Assembly: GCF_032854445.1 (NCBI RefSeq)
Contig: NC_088304.1
Coordinates: forward strand, 33,288,810 to 33,352,809
DNA from: Liolophura sinensis
Taxonomy: Eukaryota; Mollusca; Polyplacophora; Chitonida; Chitonidae
Reading direction: 5' to 3'
Length of the DNA stretch: 64,000 nt
Shown here: piece after piece, positions 27,713-39,799 of the stretch
How positions within the stretch are numbered: position 1 is the first letter of the stretch
Layout: the number at the start of each line of letters is the position of its first letter
The notes under the pieces: model-generated
Database searches by the model: none
What the model was told of the DNA's origin: nothing
What the model saw: the letters and a program-made list of their open reading frames with translations, nothing else
Translations under genes and position numbers: made by a program

Positions 27713-28541
27713 CACTTTTTTTTAATAGTCAGTGTCTCACCGACATTTTCCCCTCTGTGTATGTTATAGCCTGCACAGTAATTCAGGCGGGTCCGGGCAT
27801 TCTCGAGGCTTGTAAACATGTTTACGACAAAACCATCTGAGTTCTGGAGCTCACAGTCACTCACTCAAGTCCACTTGTAAGCAGTCAGTTACTCAAGCCC
27901 ATTTTAGGGCAGTCATGTTTACTGCCATTTACTGTGCAGGATTTTACCGGGTTTGGAGATATCGGCGTTCAGGCCATTCGACATTCGTCATGTGTACTCT
28001 ATTTTCTATTCAGAGCACTTTGTGAGCTTATGTTTTGCCACTTGCTATTTTTTGGAGACGTTATTTTCTAGCTTGAATCGCTCATTGTCTCTTTGTGCGA
28101 TTACGTACATTTCATCCAAGTTTATCCTGAAAGTGACGCCAAGGAAACATACATCGACAGCTAGGCATCACGGATGCTACACGTACGCCCTGATCAGTTA
28201 CACATTCACAGGCAGTTGGGGAAAAAACACCTATCGGACTGTCATCCGTGGATTGAGGAATTCATCGTAAGTGTGGATTCTATATTTACCAGGACTGACT
28301 CGCCTTTGGAAGCCGGAATATCCCATTGTAGCATACTACATGTATATATTTGTAATTATTTGTTTTGTTTTGTATATTATTGTCAGTTTATTATTTGTCT
28401 ATTTTATTAAAATATATGTATTGAAGTTATTAAAGCGTCTTCGGGTTTTTTTGTTTGATCTTGTGTAAGGCCTATCGCTGATCTGAGAGTTAAACAAGCC
28501 AGTTGTTTCTCAATTTTTCTCTCCGATAGTGGTGCCCTTAC

Positions 28542-28870
28542 AGCATATACATATAAGCTGTCTTGCTGTGAACGCTTGTTAAATGCGACGGCAACACAGC
28601 ATTTTGAGGAACTCTTGACCAATGATGATGGCTCTGGTTTGACTCTCATATCATGGCGTTTTAAAAGACCAATGTAAACAAATGGATTCCTAGGAGCCTT
28701 CCAAAGTTCTGTTGCCATGTTGTAAAGCCCCGTCGTCTTAAGACTCGTCAAGGTGCCTCCTTGCTGACGACAAAACAGCTCTGCTTTTTCAGCCGTGTTA
28801 AAGTGGGGATCATGACGAAAACTGACGTAACACATCTGCTTGTGTTTGATCCAACCGTGGAGACAATAAC
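28542..28870 (-). CDS. C-type lectin-like domain exon, rest of gene not found
   Basis: On the - strand an acceptor tttttaccag (ends 28,871) and a donor gtaagg (28,541-28,536) bound 329 nt of open frame. It reads CLHGWIKHKQMCYVSF, FNTAEKAELFCRQQGGTLTS, MATELWKAPRNPFVYIGLLK, then KCCVAVAFN. This matches the N-terminal two thirds of a C-type lectin domain: the first Cys pair with GW and CY, the helix with Cys, and GG.L.SL. The usual WIGL is replaced by YIGL, and no EPN or QPD sugar-binding triplet is seen. The final cysteines would lie in a following exon that I could not find, nor could I find a signal peptide. It is either part of a spread-out gene or a pseudogene. Confidence 0.6.
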
Positions 28871-28990
28871 CTGGTAAAAATATGAACGACAAATTGGTTG
28901 GTTTACCCTGAGAATGAACGCCATGTAAACTGAAGGACAATAACCTGGTAAAAATATGGAGGACAAATTGGTTGATTTTTAGGTTTACCC
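28865..28990. repeat. ~65-bp duplication at the lectin exon border
   Basis: caataacctggtaaaaatat and ttaccctgagaatgaa occur twice (about 28,864-28,930 and 28,938-29,010). The lectin exon acceptor is therefore duplicated 74 bp upstream. Confidence 0.8.
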
Positions 28991-29261
28991 TGAGAATGAA
29001 GGTTATGTAAACGACAACAGTGTCCATGTATCAGACTACATGTATTTAGTCACCATGGGATTCACCTGTAATGGTTTTATATTGTTGGGATCAGTAGTCT
29101 TAATACCAAATTCAGGTTCACTGAAATACCATCGAGAAGAACGATAGGCCTACATGAAAGTTCGTCCAAATGTCTTTAGGATGAGAAGCAATCGAGAACA
29201 CCAGATAATAACGCTCGACGAAATGCCAGCAGGTTGACCACGAAGCAAGTATAATATTCAG

Positions 29262-29660
29262 TGACGTTCGACGAAATGTGAACAAGATGAGTCCGAAGCG
29301 AAAACATCATAGGCTGACATTCAACGAAATATCATGATGAGCACGAAGCAAAAACACTATTGAATGACGTTGGACGAAGTGTCAACATGATGAGCACCAA
29401 GGGAAAACACCTTGGAATGAAGTTGGACGAAATGTCAACATAACGAACACCAAGGGAAAACACCACAGAATGACGTTTGACTGAATGTCAACATGATGAG
29501 CATCAAGCGAGTACAAACACAACGACGTTTGGCGAAATGTCAACATGATGAGCACCAAGCAAAAACACCATAGAATGACGTTTGACGAAATGTCAACATC
29601 ATTAGCACCAAGCGAAAACACCATAGAAAGACGTTTGACGAAATGTCAACATGATCAGCA
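29262..29660. repeat. 53-bp minisatellite
   Basis: About seven diverged copies of gacgtttgacgaaatgtcaa with catgatgagcaccaagcg and aaaacaccatagaat. The 53-bp spacing is clear between 29,524, 29,577 and 29,630. Confidence 0.92.
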
Positions 29661-29664
29661 CAGT

Positions 29665-29986
29665 GCACGGAAGGAACAACATTGGCAAATTTATCTATTC
29701 ATACATGATCTGAACAGCTAGAGCCTGCAACTAGTTTTAAGCTCACTCATTCCTCAAGATGTATTAGGATGTGACTATAAAACCAAAGGAATGACTCATT
29801 CATAGGATTGTCAATGTTGAAAAACTGAATCAACTACCAAGTGACTGCTGATACCGCGTTATTATTGGATATGTCCGGAGGAATATCTTATCGGTGTGGT
29901 GATTTTCCCCGCACCCCCCATTTTCAAAGTCGAATATCTTCTTAGTTACTATTTATTTATTTATTAATTCATTATAATTTTCATAT

Positions 29987-30017
<31 letters not shown>

Positions 30018-30950
30018 TTTGCGTTATTCACTTAAACGATGATGATCAGTCTGATGGGTGGAGGAAATAGGAATGGTCGGGGAAAGGCATCTACCTTCGA
30101 CAAGTTAATCGCCAGTTGCAAAATGGTCGGCTGCAAATATGGTCGGCTGCAATCATGGCCGGCTGCAAACATGGTCGGCTAAAAACACGGGCAACTGCAA
30201 ACGTGGGTGTCTTACATATAGTATGTATAATATATATGTCGACAATGACATCAAAGCAGGTAATTTTTTGTGTGTGTTATGCTTTGGCACACATTGCATG
30301 AGACCATTTGACAACACTCTATTTAACTAAGTGAAACAATCCAATAAGAAACAAGTAAAATGATTCAGATGTATTATGCATTCGTGTTTACACTGATTCT
30401 TCATGTTTTCAGTTTTTTCTCTTAGATGGTACTGTTCACAAATATAATCATGCAGCGTTCATGACACATGGGAAGACACTTTACGGCAACTCACCGAATG
30501 CAGCATTCACAAATGCAGAAAACCCACGGATGAACATGCTCCTTGATTCTACCCCTTTTGCTGTAAACGGACAGACGCATTCAGCCAGACAGCGAAAAAT
30601 GCAATGATCATTTACATCACAAATCCAACGTGTTTAGGCAACGAGGAACATGATGCTTATCTTTAGTGAATATCGGTTATTTGAAAACTTCAGTGGCATG
30701 GTAGATTTTCTTTTCGCCAAAGATAAACAACTTTAATAATTCCAGAATTATGTTAAGAAGACGCTGTTTTAGGAAGCATGCGATGTATACATGTATACCC
30801 TTTGATCGGGAAGTGGGTCAACCTATGGCGCTCTCACCGGCCTGTTAATAGGTTTGGTCTGCTGGTAACATAGATGTATATTTGTGGCACTTGGGTTTCA
30901 GGTGACATATCGGCATAAATCGAAGTTGATTGTTTTTTGTTTATTGATTG
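29665..30950. other. intergenic with a TTTA microsatellite and short repeats
   Basis: (TTTA)n at about 29,945-30,020 and four ~18-bp copies of ggtcggctgcaa(a/t)(c/a)at at 30,123-30,180. No gene recognised. Confidence 0.6.
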
Positions 30951-30954
30951 ATCT

Positions 30955-31475
30955 GATCACAGTTTTATGCCACACTCAAGAATATTTCACTTATATGACG
31001 GTCAGCATTAAGGCCCACGTGCGGTCAGACAGAAATCCAGCATGACTTGAACTCACAACGACCGCATTGGTGGGAGGCTCCTGGGTTATTGAGTGAGTGA
31101 GTGCTTGGGGTTTCACGTCGTACTCAACAACTATTCAGTCATATGACAACGAAGGAATCTTTAGGGTGCATGTACGTGTAATGTGCCTCCTTGTTGCAGG
31201 ACGGATTTCCACCGCTCTTTAATTTAGTGCTGCTTCACTGAGACGACTTACCGAAGGCAAGTAAGCCGCCCCGCCCGAGCCATTAAACTGATACTGGTCA
31301 ACCAGTCGTTGCACTATCCCCTTCATGCTGAACGCCAAGCGAGGAAGTTACAACTTCCTCTTTTAAAGTCTTAGGTGTGACTCGATCAAGGATTGATCCT
31401 GGATCTACCGGTCCCGACCTGGGTTATTGTGCTGCACTACCTAAGTAAACCCTCGGCCAGCGAGTCCCTAATTTG
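30955..31475 (-). mobile_element. SINE1 copy split by a SINE2 insertion
   Basis: The SINE1 tail and B-box region (30,955-31,090: ctcaagaatatttcacttat, atgacttgaactcacaacga) and the decayed head (31,430-31,475) are the two halves of one - strand copy. Between them lies SINE2 with CCTGGGTTATTG duplicated at 31,080-31,091 and 31,418-31,429. Confidence 0.85.
31092..31417 (-). mobile_element. SINE2 copy inserted into SINE1
   Basis: Reverse complement of the 20,557-20,878 element: gagtgagtgcttggggtttc at its 3' tail, gacttaccgaaggcaagtaa in the body, and the tRNA-like head near 31,400. It is bounded by a 12-bp target duplication made of SINE1 sequence. Confidence 0.9.
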
Positions 31476-31479
31476 ATTG

Positions 31480-32640
31480 ATGTATGCGTATCAAAGATGA
31501 CTGTTGTCTAACATCTCAAATTTACCTGCTGTACCAATATTGAAACTGAATGCTTTTTTACGATCCCGTAGCGCTAAATACAATCAGATGTATACTCAGA
31601 GAAAGATGACCTTTGACCATATTTTTTTCATGGATAAAATTTGAATATATCAGGGTAATTATAAAAATAATTACACGACTGTAACGATTGAAATCCTAAC
31701 ACTTGAATTAACAAATCAAAACTCAGGTCGTTAATGTGAGGTCGATATATTTTACCAGTTGCTTTAGAGAACTGAATTAGTTCTCCGTTACCTGTGTGCG
31801 AGCTGTACGACTTTTGGGGTAAATTGATACGCCAAATTGGGGTATGTGCATATCAATTAGAATGCAATAATACAAGCAATTTTGGAGAAGTAAAATCGTC
31901 TATATCTCGGTATATCTGCAGTAAGTGGGCGTAGGTGTTGATTTTATTCCTTGTTTTATTTGACATATCGGATACCTGTGCAATGCTGTAGTAATGTATT
32001 TATGCACTCCTTTTCACCTAAGGTGTTTTTTAGACATTAGGAACCTGCTGGTTCGTGGACTAGACTCAGAACTCGCTCACGAAATGGTGTATAAATACTC
32101 TTGGATAACCGGCATCACGTGGGGAAGGTCGAAGTGTAGAGTATAAAAAATCACAAGTTGAAGTTTTCAAACGGGATAAATGGAAGAGCCTCATGCTCTA
32201 CTTTAGGAATAATATGGTCGTGAGTGACAAAGGTTGCGATTTGGACCAGTTTCGAAGTCTAGATTACCTGTCGGCCTTGATGTTCTTTCTACCATAAGCT
32301 ACAGCCATACTTCATTAAGGCAGTCCAATCGTGTACCTAAGTGTTTTTCACTGAGAAACAAACCCTTTACTGGTATATAGGTGGCATATACAACAGATGC
32401 AGCGGGCACGAAGGCCTAAATTGTTTCCATTCATAGACTACATTGTGTTTCTCAGTTCCAGCAACAGGCCGGTATTGGTTAGAATCTTTAACGCTAGGCA
32501 TCAAAACAGATATTGGTATACCACTGTAAATCAACATGGACGTTCCAGGTCAACAGTCGCAAGGCCAATTCACAAAACATCGTTGAACACGAATCAAGAA
32601 AGAACTAAGAGAGTACATAAAGTACGAAATTTTGACGAAA
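31480..32640. other. intergenic, no gene recognised
   Basis: No coding or RNA feature could be supported. The frame at 32,397-32,696 has no domain and runs into a dispersed repeat. Confidence 0.6.
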
Positions 32641-32900
32641 AGAAGCTGTTAAAAGCTTCCAATGATGTTGGAAAGAGGAATGTTATAGGCGAATGAATAA
32701 GATCGGTATTCAAATCGTGTACCATGCTAGTTCATACGTTGTCCTTCGACTGCAAGGACCATATATCCAAGAGAATTCTACTCACTGTAAAACTTAAGAA
32801 ACTTAGAGTGAAAGCTTTTGATGGATTACTATTAATCTACACATTCTGGATTTTGCAGTTATATTAACTTCTGACGTTGATTAAAATCGTCACATAACAC
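32640..32900. repeat. dispersed repeat shared with 51,790-52,370
   Basis: tgtaccatgctagttcatac, ttctactcactgtaaaactt and the following gaaagcttttgat and gattaaaatcgtc recur in the same order at 51,848-51,865 and 52,255-52,350, where a SINE1 copy splits them. No coding capacity is seen. Family unknown. Confidence 0.7.
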
Positions 32901-33289
32901 ACAAATGCTACAATGTACACGCCATATTGCTGTCCAAGTAAGGATAATTCACTGTCAAAATTGAAACTATCCCTCTTGATGCAATGTCGTTGAGACAGGA
33001 AACCGTTTTGGTTTGTAGCATGAGATCTTAACGGGAAAGACGTAATCGTCCGTTACTTTTGAATCATAATCTGATCGGTTAGGGTCTGTAACGTTCGTCA
33101 TTTTCAAACTGTATCTAATACCGCTTAACCTGGGGCTAGGGGCCGTAAAGGTAGCCATGCTAATTACATCAGCATGATGTCTTTATGAACAGTTGCAATG
33201 AAAGCGCGACTGAGATACTTGTTTAGCTGTTATTTGACATGGAACTCATTCACGGACTACGAATTTGAACTTTGATATGGAATTCATGC

Positions 33290-33475
33290 CTGGAATATTC
33301 ATTGTCTGCCCGGCATCATTGAAAACTGATGACCGCTTCTCTCTTGTGTGTTACCGGTTTTATTTCTTATTTGTATAATTTCGTACATACCTTTGTCCTC
33401 GGGAGTTAGTGTTAAACGTTGTTGTGGAAATGGATCTTGCGATTATCGACTTGGAACGCCCTTTACGGACTACGA
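33290..33475. repeat. dispersed repeat shared with 42,425-42,580
   Basis: Shared blocks include ggcatcattgaaaactg, gaccgcttctct, gtgttaaacgttgtt and cttgcgattatcgac. In the second copy it follows a Penelope-like fragment, so it may be part of that element's untranslated end; this is inference. Confidence 0.65.
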
Positions 33476-33624
33476 ATGGTATAGGAATGTCGGACTTGAC
33501 GCTTATATTTAGTAGAAATACACGTCCAGATAAGATGTGCCATATGAAAAGTATGTAGTGTCCTTTAAACTTTTAGAAGATGGATACATATCTTTGGTAT
33601 GTGGATTGTTTAAATTAGCAGATC

Positions 33625-33910
33625 ATCAATACATTGTTTAGTAAATGGGATACAATACATTGTTTAGCAAATGGTATACAATACATTGTTTAGCAAATGG
33701 GATACAATACATTGTTTAGCAAATAGGATGCAATACATCGTTTAGCAAATGGGATACAATACATTGTTTAGCAAATGGGATACAATACATTGTTTAGCAA
33801 ATGGGATACAATACATCGTTTAGCAAATGGGATACAATACATCGTTTAGCAAATGGGATACAATACATTATTTTGCAAATGGGATACAATACATTGTTTA
33901 GCAAATGGGA
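33625..33910. repeat. 26-bp minisatellite
   Basis: About eleven copies of gtttagcaaatgggatacaa with tacatt, low divergence. Confidence 0.95.
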
Positions 33911-34785
33911 AAGAACGACCCTGATGAAGATTAGCTTTTAATAATTTATGCATATATAATCGTATTCCTATATCATCTGTATGTCGGCCGAAAGTCGGGG
34001 GGGGGGGGGGATGCACAATTTGAATGGATCGCTGTACACTGTGCACTGTTCATATAAGATTTCTCCGAATTTCACACAGATGTTATTAATGAGAAATTCA
34101 AACTACTCAGTGAAGAAGGAGACGTCTTACGAATGGTAGCCCTTTCACGTAGTGGAACGGAAAGGGACTGTCAGAGAAAGATACTGTATAACTCTTTCTT
34201 ACTACACCATTGCTTTCTTTTGAAATTAACACACCGCCGATAACATAAATGGACACATTATATAGTCTGTAGTGTTATTGCAAGTCAGGATATGCCAACA
34301 CTACATTACTATATAAAGTTTCTTTGATTCTGTCAATAGATTCTTGACGCTTCTGACCCAGAGTGAGTGCTGTATGCTTACGTGTGAGCCCAACTACATG
34401 TTCTGTATATGTTGATCGTAATTAGCATAAGATGCCCTATAATAAGCAAATACAATGAGCGAATCTCGCTATTATTCTCCGGGATTACATACCCTTAATG
34501 ATTTCAGCGTTTTGTTCTTGTACTGAAACACCGCCACTAGAGGCATGATACTCTATAGGCGACCGTGCAACCATAGGCCTTAGTTTTATAATTCGGCTCT
34601 AAATGCTCTCAGTTTTCTGGAATGTGTCTAGAGTATATATACAGCTACAAACTGATGGAGTAACAATGTGCTCCTCACTTGACCCTGACCTTGCTAATAT
34701 TATTCTCTGCTGAACTGGAAAAGCAGATAACAGATAAGCTCATTGCCAAGGTTCTAAGTTAGATATGAAGATGTTAGTCCTCGCT
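33911..34785. other. intergenic, no gene recognised
   Basis: Contains a run of 13 G at about 33,997-34,009 and otherwise nothing that could be identified. Confidence 0.6.
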
Positions 34786-34789
34786 AAAC

Positions 34790-35480
34790 CAAAGGATTTT
34801 AATAAGATCCAGAGGAATTCAACTCCTACCAGGAATCGATTGTTTTCACAAAGGAAGAATTTGTAGACAATAATTCTGTTCATTTCTTAGACATTTCATT
34901 AGACTCGCCGTCCACGACTGTGTTCAGGAAACATACCAACACTGGTCAAAATGTTCACTCTGGTAGTTTTGAACCATGGTGTAGAAAGGTGGCATGGGTG
35001 AGATCTCTTGTGTTGAGGGCTATTAAACATTTGCTCAGATCAAACACCTTTTTGGGCCAAATTGAATAAAATTGCCCAATTCCTATCCTGGAATGATTGC
35101 ACAAAAATACAGGAAAACGTCTGATAGATAAGTTTACCCTAAAATTTGTGCCTAAAAATAGACCATCTGAAGAAGAGCCCGTCAAAATATGGAGGCGTCT
35201 CCCTTACACTGGTAAATAAGTGGAGTACCTTGCTAGAAAATGTATTTCTAAAATACACACTCTCTTGAACAAACCTGTTACGTTTGTCTTTCTCTCCCAG
35301 ACCACCATATCCAGTTTCTACCTGAACACAAAAGATCTGACTCATAAAGGATAAAGGACTCATGTCCAGGATGGCTTTCTGAATACATAGGCAAAACCGA
35401 CAGATATCTCCTCTCTAGAATCAAGGAAAACGGCAGTGGTCTCAGGCACAGTGAAGTATTTTACCACATATCGCTATCCT
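34790..35480 (+). pseudogene. Penelope-like element remnant, RT end and GIY-YIG region
   Basis: Broken + strand frames read VHFLDISLDSPSTTVFRKHT, then a segment with LRAIKHLL, PYTGK, LLNKPVTFVFLS and finally SEYIGKTDRYLLSRIKENGS. The first block has the FLD.......VFRK.T pattern that follows the RT palm of Penelope-like elements, and the last the YIG..DR.L..RI.E pattern of a GIY-YIG endonuclease. Several stops and frameshifts make it inactive. Confidence 0.7.
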
Positions 35481-35484
35481 ATAT

Positions 35485-38100
35485 CCTATCGCTGGTCAGA
35501 CATCCTATTTAAAGAAGCTTTGTGGGTACGTAGGTATAGGCCTGTTTTAAATCACGGTTTAAAAGCCTCAAAAGAATTAGTCCTTGTCCGATAATGATTA
35601 CCCTGATCTTCTTTATAGTTCTTTATTAGAATGACTTAAAAGATTTTTTGAAAGAATGACACCATACATAAAACTGAAGTAAAGTATATGATGTTTATCT
35701 TTTTGATCGCAATCATCTTGTGAGTAGTGATTTACGAGTGAGTCCATGCGAGATTTGTAATGGATCACTACGACTGCTAAAACTAGTTCATACTTCATTT
35801 CCCATAACAAGTTAAAAGATGGACATATATCTTTAGTGTCTTCCATGAAAGTTTTCCTTGTTGTGGGGGTCATTTGCCAGTGAAAAATTGTCTGCCACCC
35901 AGTGCTTTTGAAAACCAAATTGACACTTTGACGTTGACACGCCGTGCAACAACAACAACGCGATATTGCAATATTAATTTCATGTACAGAAGTGGTAAAA
36001 ATGAAAACATGATACAGGACAAGTTAGATTTTGACTATATGACTGTGGACGATTTGTAGTCTGTACGAAACGGTGTAGGAAAAGCACCCACATAGCAAAC
36101 GCAAAAAGGGAAAAATTATTCGTTTGAAAGCTTTTTCTCACAGAAAAAGTAACCCGGGAATAATTGCCCATTTGCACCAATATACTTTATTCGAAGTTTT
36201 GACTTACCAGACACAGTGGACCTTTTCTTTTCGGACTCTGTGACTACAAAATGTCCTCCTGGAATTCATTCCACTCTGTTAATTTATGCATAACAATACA
36301 TGATTTGAGCCAACACCCAGATGAAACCAGAATAGGCCTGTCAAATTTAATTTGTGAACTTGAATAAAATTTGGGGAAAATGTATGTGAATACCTTATAC
36401 GTGTATCAGTAAACATATGATTAAGATTTTTTTTCAGCTTGGACAGTAATGTTTTGGTGTTCACTGTACTTGTGTGAAAAAATATCATGGGTGTTTAATA
36501 AGCAGCAACAGCAAAGCGGATTATTGTAGGATTAATCTTGGGACATATCTCATATCGGGACCTGGAGGAATCGTAGACTGGAAGCGCGCGTTATTGCACG
36601 TGCTGTATTCACGAGAGAGCCGCGTTGGGTTGTGAAATTTATGGGATGACTTGGCCGGTTTACTATAAAATATCTGTCGCATGGTTTTATATGGCATAAT
36701 ATAGATGTATATCAAAATTAGTGTACCGACTTTGTTAACATATTTACAACCTTAATCAATTTGATGAACTGATTTTGTAGTGCAGAGGTAGGTTTTGCAA
36801 GATTGTAAGATAAATTTTCCACTTTTCACGGCTAGTATATGTTCAAAGAGCTAAAACACGGAACTGCAACTTCGCTTGCCAACTAGGATAGGCCTATGTC
36901 TGTAGACGGAAAGATAGTTACACCTTCCGACGATAATCCTGCGTGCCTCAGCAGGTCTCCAACACGGCCCAGTGGAGAGTTTGCCACGCTCCAGTGGAGC
37001 GTTATTGAGTATCGGAGCTCGATACGAGCGGTAAACAACTGACTTTTCACCTGAGCTGTACATGTATGATTGCATCACCGACCTAAAGCAAGAAAACCTC
37101 ACCTTTCTCATTTTTAAATATACAACTTTGACATATATGCAACACCCTCCTCACTTTTAATATACAACTTTAACATATATGCCAGCTGATTATAACAGCC
37201 AGAAGGCATTCCAGCTCATTTCAATAGCCTAAAACCAATTGTGAAGGCTGTTCAATATCAGCGTTAGCCAGAGAGATTTGTCATCTGAATTTCAAAACAA
37301 AACAATCTAAAATGTCGCCAATCAATAGCAAATAATAATTGTCAACTTCCCTCGATGTAAAATCTAGTTGTCTTCTAAAAACCTCCATGACTCCTCTCTT
37401 TGACAGGATACCACCCTCCCGTAAAGGAGAGTGCGCAATTCCCATAACAAACAACATATCGTTAGGAAGCATACCATGGGCATGTTGGAGGCTGGAGTCA
37501 TTAGGTCATCACTGACGTCACCTTAGTGCCAAACAAATAACTAATGTATCAAAAATAACAAATAAATAAAATAAACAAATAACAATGTAGTGACGGACCT
37601 TCACCTTACCTCTCCTTGGCTGATAGATTATGGAAATCTTTGTATAAACCAAACATTTATAAATTCTTGGAATCTTGTCAATCATGAACTTTTGAAACAC
37701 ACCAGAAATGTCGACATGACATATGCCAGGTTAGACATAAATTTCAGCTACAGGTTTTAATTAACGAATTAAACTCAGTATAACCTCTGAAACACCTAAC
37801 GGGAGAAATTCGACCTCTTGTCAGTCAACCTCAGTGGGTTTTTACTCTGTTGTTGTTAAGGTTTACATAGTGGTGACTTCTACACAGCACCAAGGTATAA
37901 CCCATTCGCACAATTCCTGTCATAGGCGTTTTTTGGTATGTTCTAACCACTGGGCTATTTTACCGGTGGCTTTAAGTTAGAGGGTTTGTCAGGTGCCTGC
38001 TAAAAGTCGGTGGTTTTCTCGAGCCTCCTTATCTTTCTCCGTTTTTGTATGTAATGAAATATTTAAATTATAAGTTGATAAATTATTTATTCCTTTAAAA
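35485..38100. other. intergenic, no gene recognised
   Basis: AT-rich sequence. Only a 48-bp tandem duplication is seen at about 37,092-37,185 (ttaatatacaactttaacat and atatgc). Confidence 0.6.
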
Positions 38101-38116
38101 GATAAAAAATGTTCTT

Positions 38117-39198
38117 TCAATGACGAACGGAACATTTCAGTACTTCGATGTGATAATATTCAATAATCAAAATACTCTGTGCCATGCTCTGGCCTCTCTG
38201 AATTATCATTGCAGTGGATTTTGCTTTTAATCCCTTCAAATCGTTTCGATCACATAAGTTTAGCAATTTTCTCATACCGTGTAGCCAGTAATATCTGGGC
38301 ATTTTCACAATACTCATCATGAAAACGATACCCAAAAACTGTTCCAACTCGTCTTTGTTTAACTGGAGTGGCTTTGTCACGTCTTGTTGAACACTATATC
38401 TATTCGACGGTAATACCAGATTATTTGAAATGTCATCATCAATTATTGGACAGGCTCCTTTGAGTCCACTCCTTGTCTCAACTGGCCAGTGAATATGGGC
38501 TCTTTCGTCACAACATCATTTGCATTTCTCTGTCGCCATATAATATTGCTGTTGGTGCTTGCTTGTTAGGCTCTGATTCACTAGCTGAGCTCCCTTCTTC
38601 ATCTGACTGCGAGGAACCTAATTTATCAAAATGTCAGAAAGAAATATTAGAAAATCCCTACTTAATATTATTTGTTTTATACAGCATGCGCTATTTATTT
38701 AATTGTATCTATCACCTATGGTACGGTAATTATATTTTGTATTTACTTGGTGTTGTTGAAGAATCATTCAGGGTCAGTATAATTGTGTTCGTTTAGCTGG
38801 GAAGAACAGAGAAAGCAACCTCACTGCTGAGAGACGTAATGGCGTCAGTTGACTGAGCCATCACACTGGCGTCAGTTGACTAAGCCATCGCACTGGCGTC
38901 AGTTGACTGAGCCATCGCACTGGCGTCAGTTGACTGAGCCATCGCACTGGCGTCAGTTGACTGAGCCATCGCACTGGCGTCAGTTGACTAAGCGGAATGA
39001 AAGACCGTATAAGCATGTGTTTTTATTTGTTGACATGAAATGCAGCTTACTATCAGAATCCTCACTGCTACTGTCAGGTTGCCAGTTTTCATTCAGATCA
39101 ACATCATCGTCTTCCGTGGACAGTTCACTGTCATATGAGTCTTCGGGGATCTCCCGCGCCTGCGCTCTACGCTTACCATAAAATGTTTTGGGATCCAT
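38117..39198 (-). pseudogene. piggyBac-type transposase remnant
   Basis: The - strand start at 39,198 reads MDPKTFYGKRRAQAREIPED followed by an Asp/Ser/Glu-rich stretch, the typical acidic N-terminus. After a 27-bp minisatellite and frameshifts it continues near 38,430 as SNNLVLPSNRYSVQQDVTKP and LQLNKDELEQFLGIVFMMSI, the start of the piggyBac transposase domain (EL.QFLGI...M.IVK.P.YW). It stops at 38,117. The catalytic aspartates downstream are absent. Confidence 0.8.
38838..38996. repeat. 27-bp minisatellite inside the piggyBac remnant
   Basis: Six copies of ggcgtcagttgactgagcca with tcgcact; 27 bp, a multiple of three, so one + frame reads as a nine-residue repeat. It expanded within the transposase remnant. 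Confidence 0.92.
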
Positions 39199-39382
39199 TA
39201 GTACACTAAAGAGATTCTAAAATAATTAAATACAACATTACGTGACACATTGTTGGTACCAAAATGTGATTTATTCAATTTTAAAGTCTTTAAAAGGTTG
39301 AAAGCTACCGCAATCGTAAGTGTATCACAGTAACATTCAAAGGCATAGCTCATGTGTGCAATTGGCAACACTAACAGAACCA

Positions 39383-39780
39383 TTAATCCCCCATGTTGCC
39401 ACATGGCAACATATCAAAATCAGTAGCATAATCTGTATACCAGTGATAAACTTCCAAAATATGACTACATTACATACATTTTCTTCACATTTGACCATTT
39501 TACACCAAAAATATTTTAAGTACTTTATTTTTACAAAAAAAAAGAAACAGAGATGGTAATGGATTGTTACTTACATATGATCTCTCTATTTTCGTTTACT
39601 TTTCTCTTTGCAGGACTACTTTATACCTCCTTACATTGAAGAGCACCAGTTGAACTTGTCAAAGGGATAGGCAAATGTCAAGTGAGACAATGAAGACAAT
39701 ACATTATCTGTACATAGATTCCTCTGACAGAACAAATAGATGTGTTGCCAAATGGCAACACGGTGAAATATAGGGGTAAA
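39383..39780. repeat. inverted pair of GTTGCCAxATGGCAAC palindromes
   Basis: ttaatcccccatgttgccac with atggcaac at 39,383-39,410 and, in opposite sense, gttgccaaatggcaac with ggggtaaa at 39,744-39,780. TTAA followed by C-rich ends and an inner palindrome recalls piggyBac termini, so this could be a ~395-bp non-autonomous relative; the right end is TAAA, not TTAA. Confidence 0.45.
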
Positions 39781-39799
39781 ATGTTTATAACCTCTGTTG

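Noticed and set aside
28010-28440. A solo LTR
   Set aside because: Some LTR-like features were noted (TATA-like and poly(A)-like motifs at the end), but no matching copy, no clear TG...CA ends and no target duplication were seen.
32397-32696. 99-codon frame
   Set aside because: No domain, no splice signals at sensible places, and it overlaps a dispersed repeat at its end.
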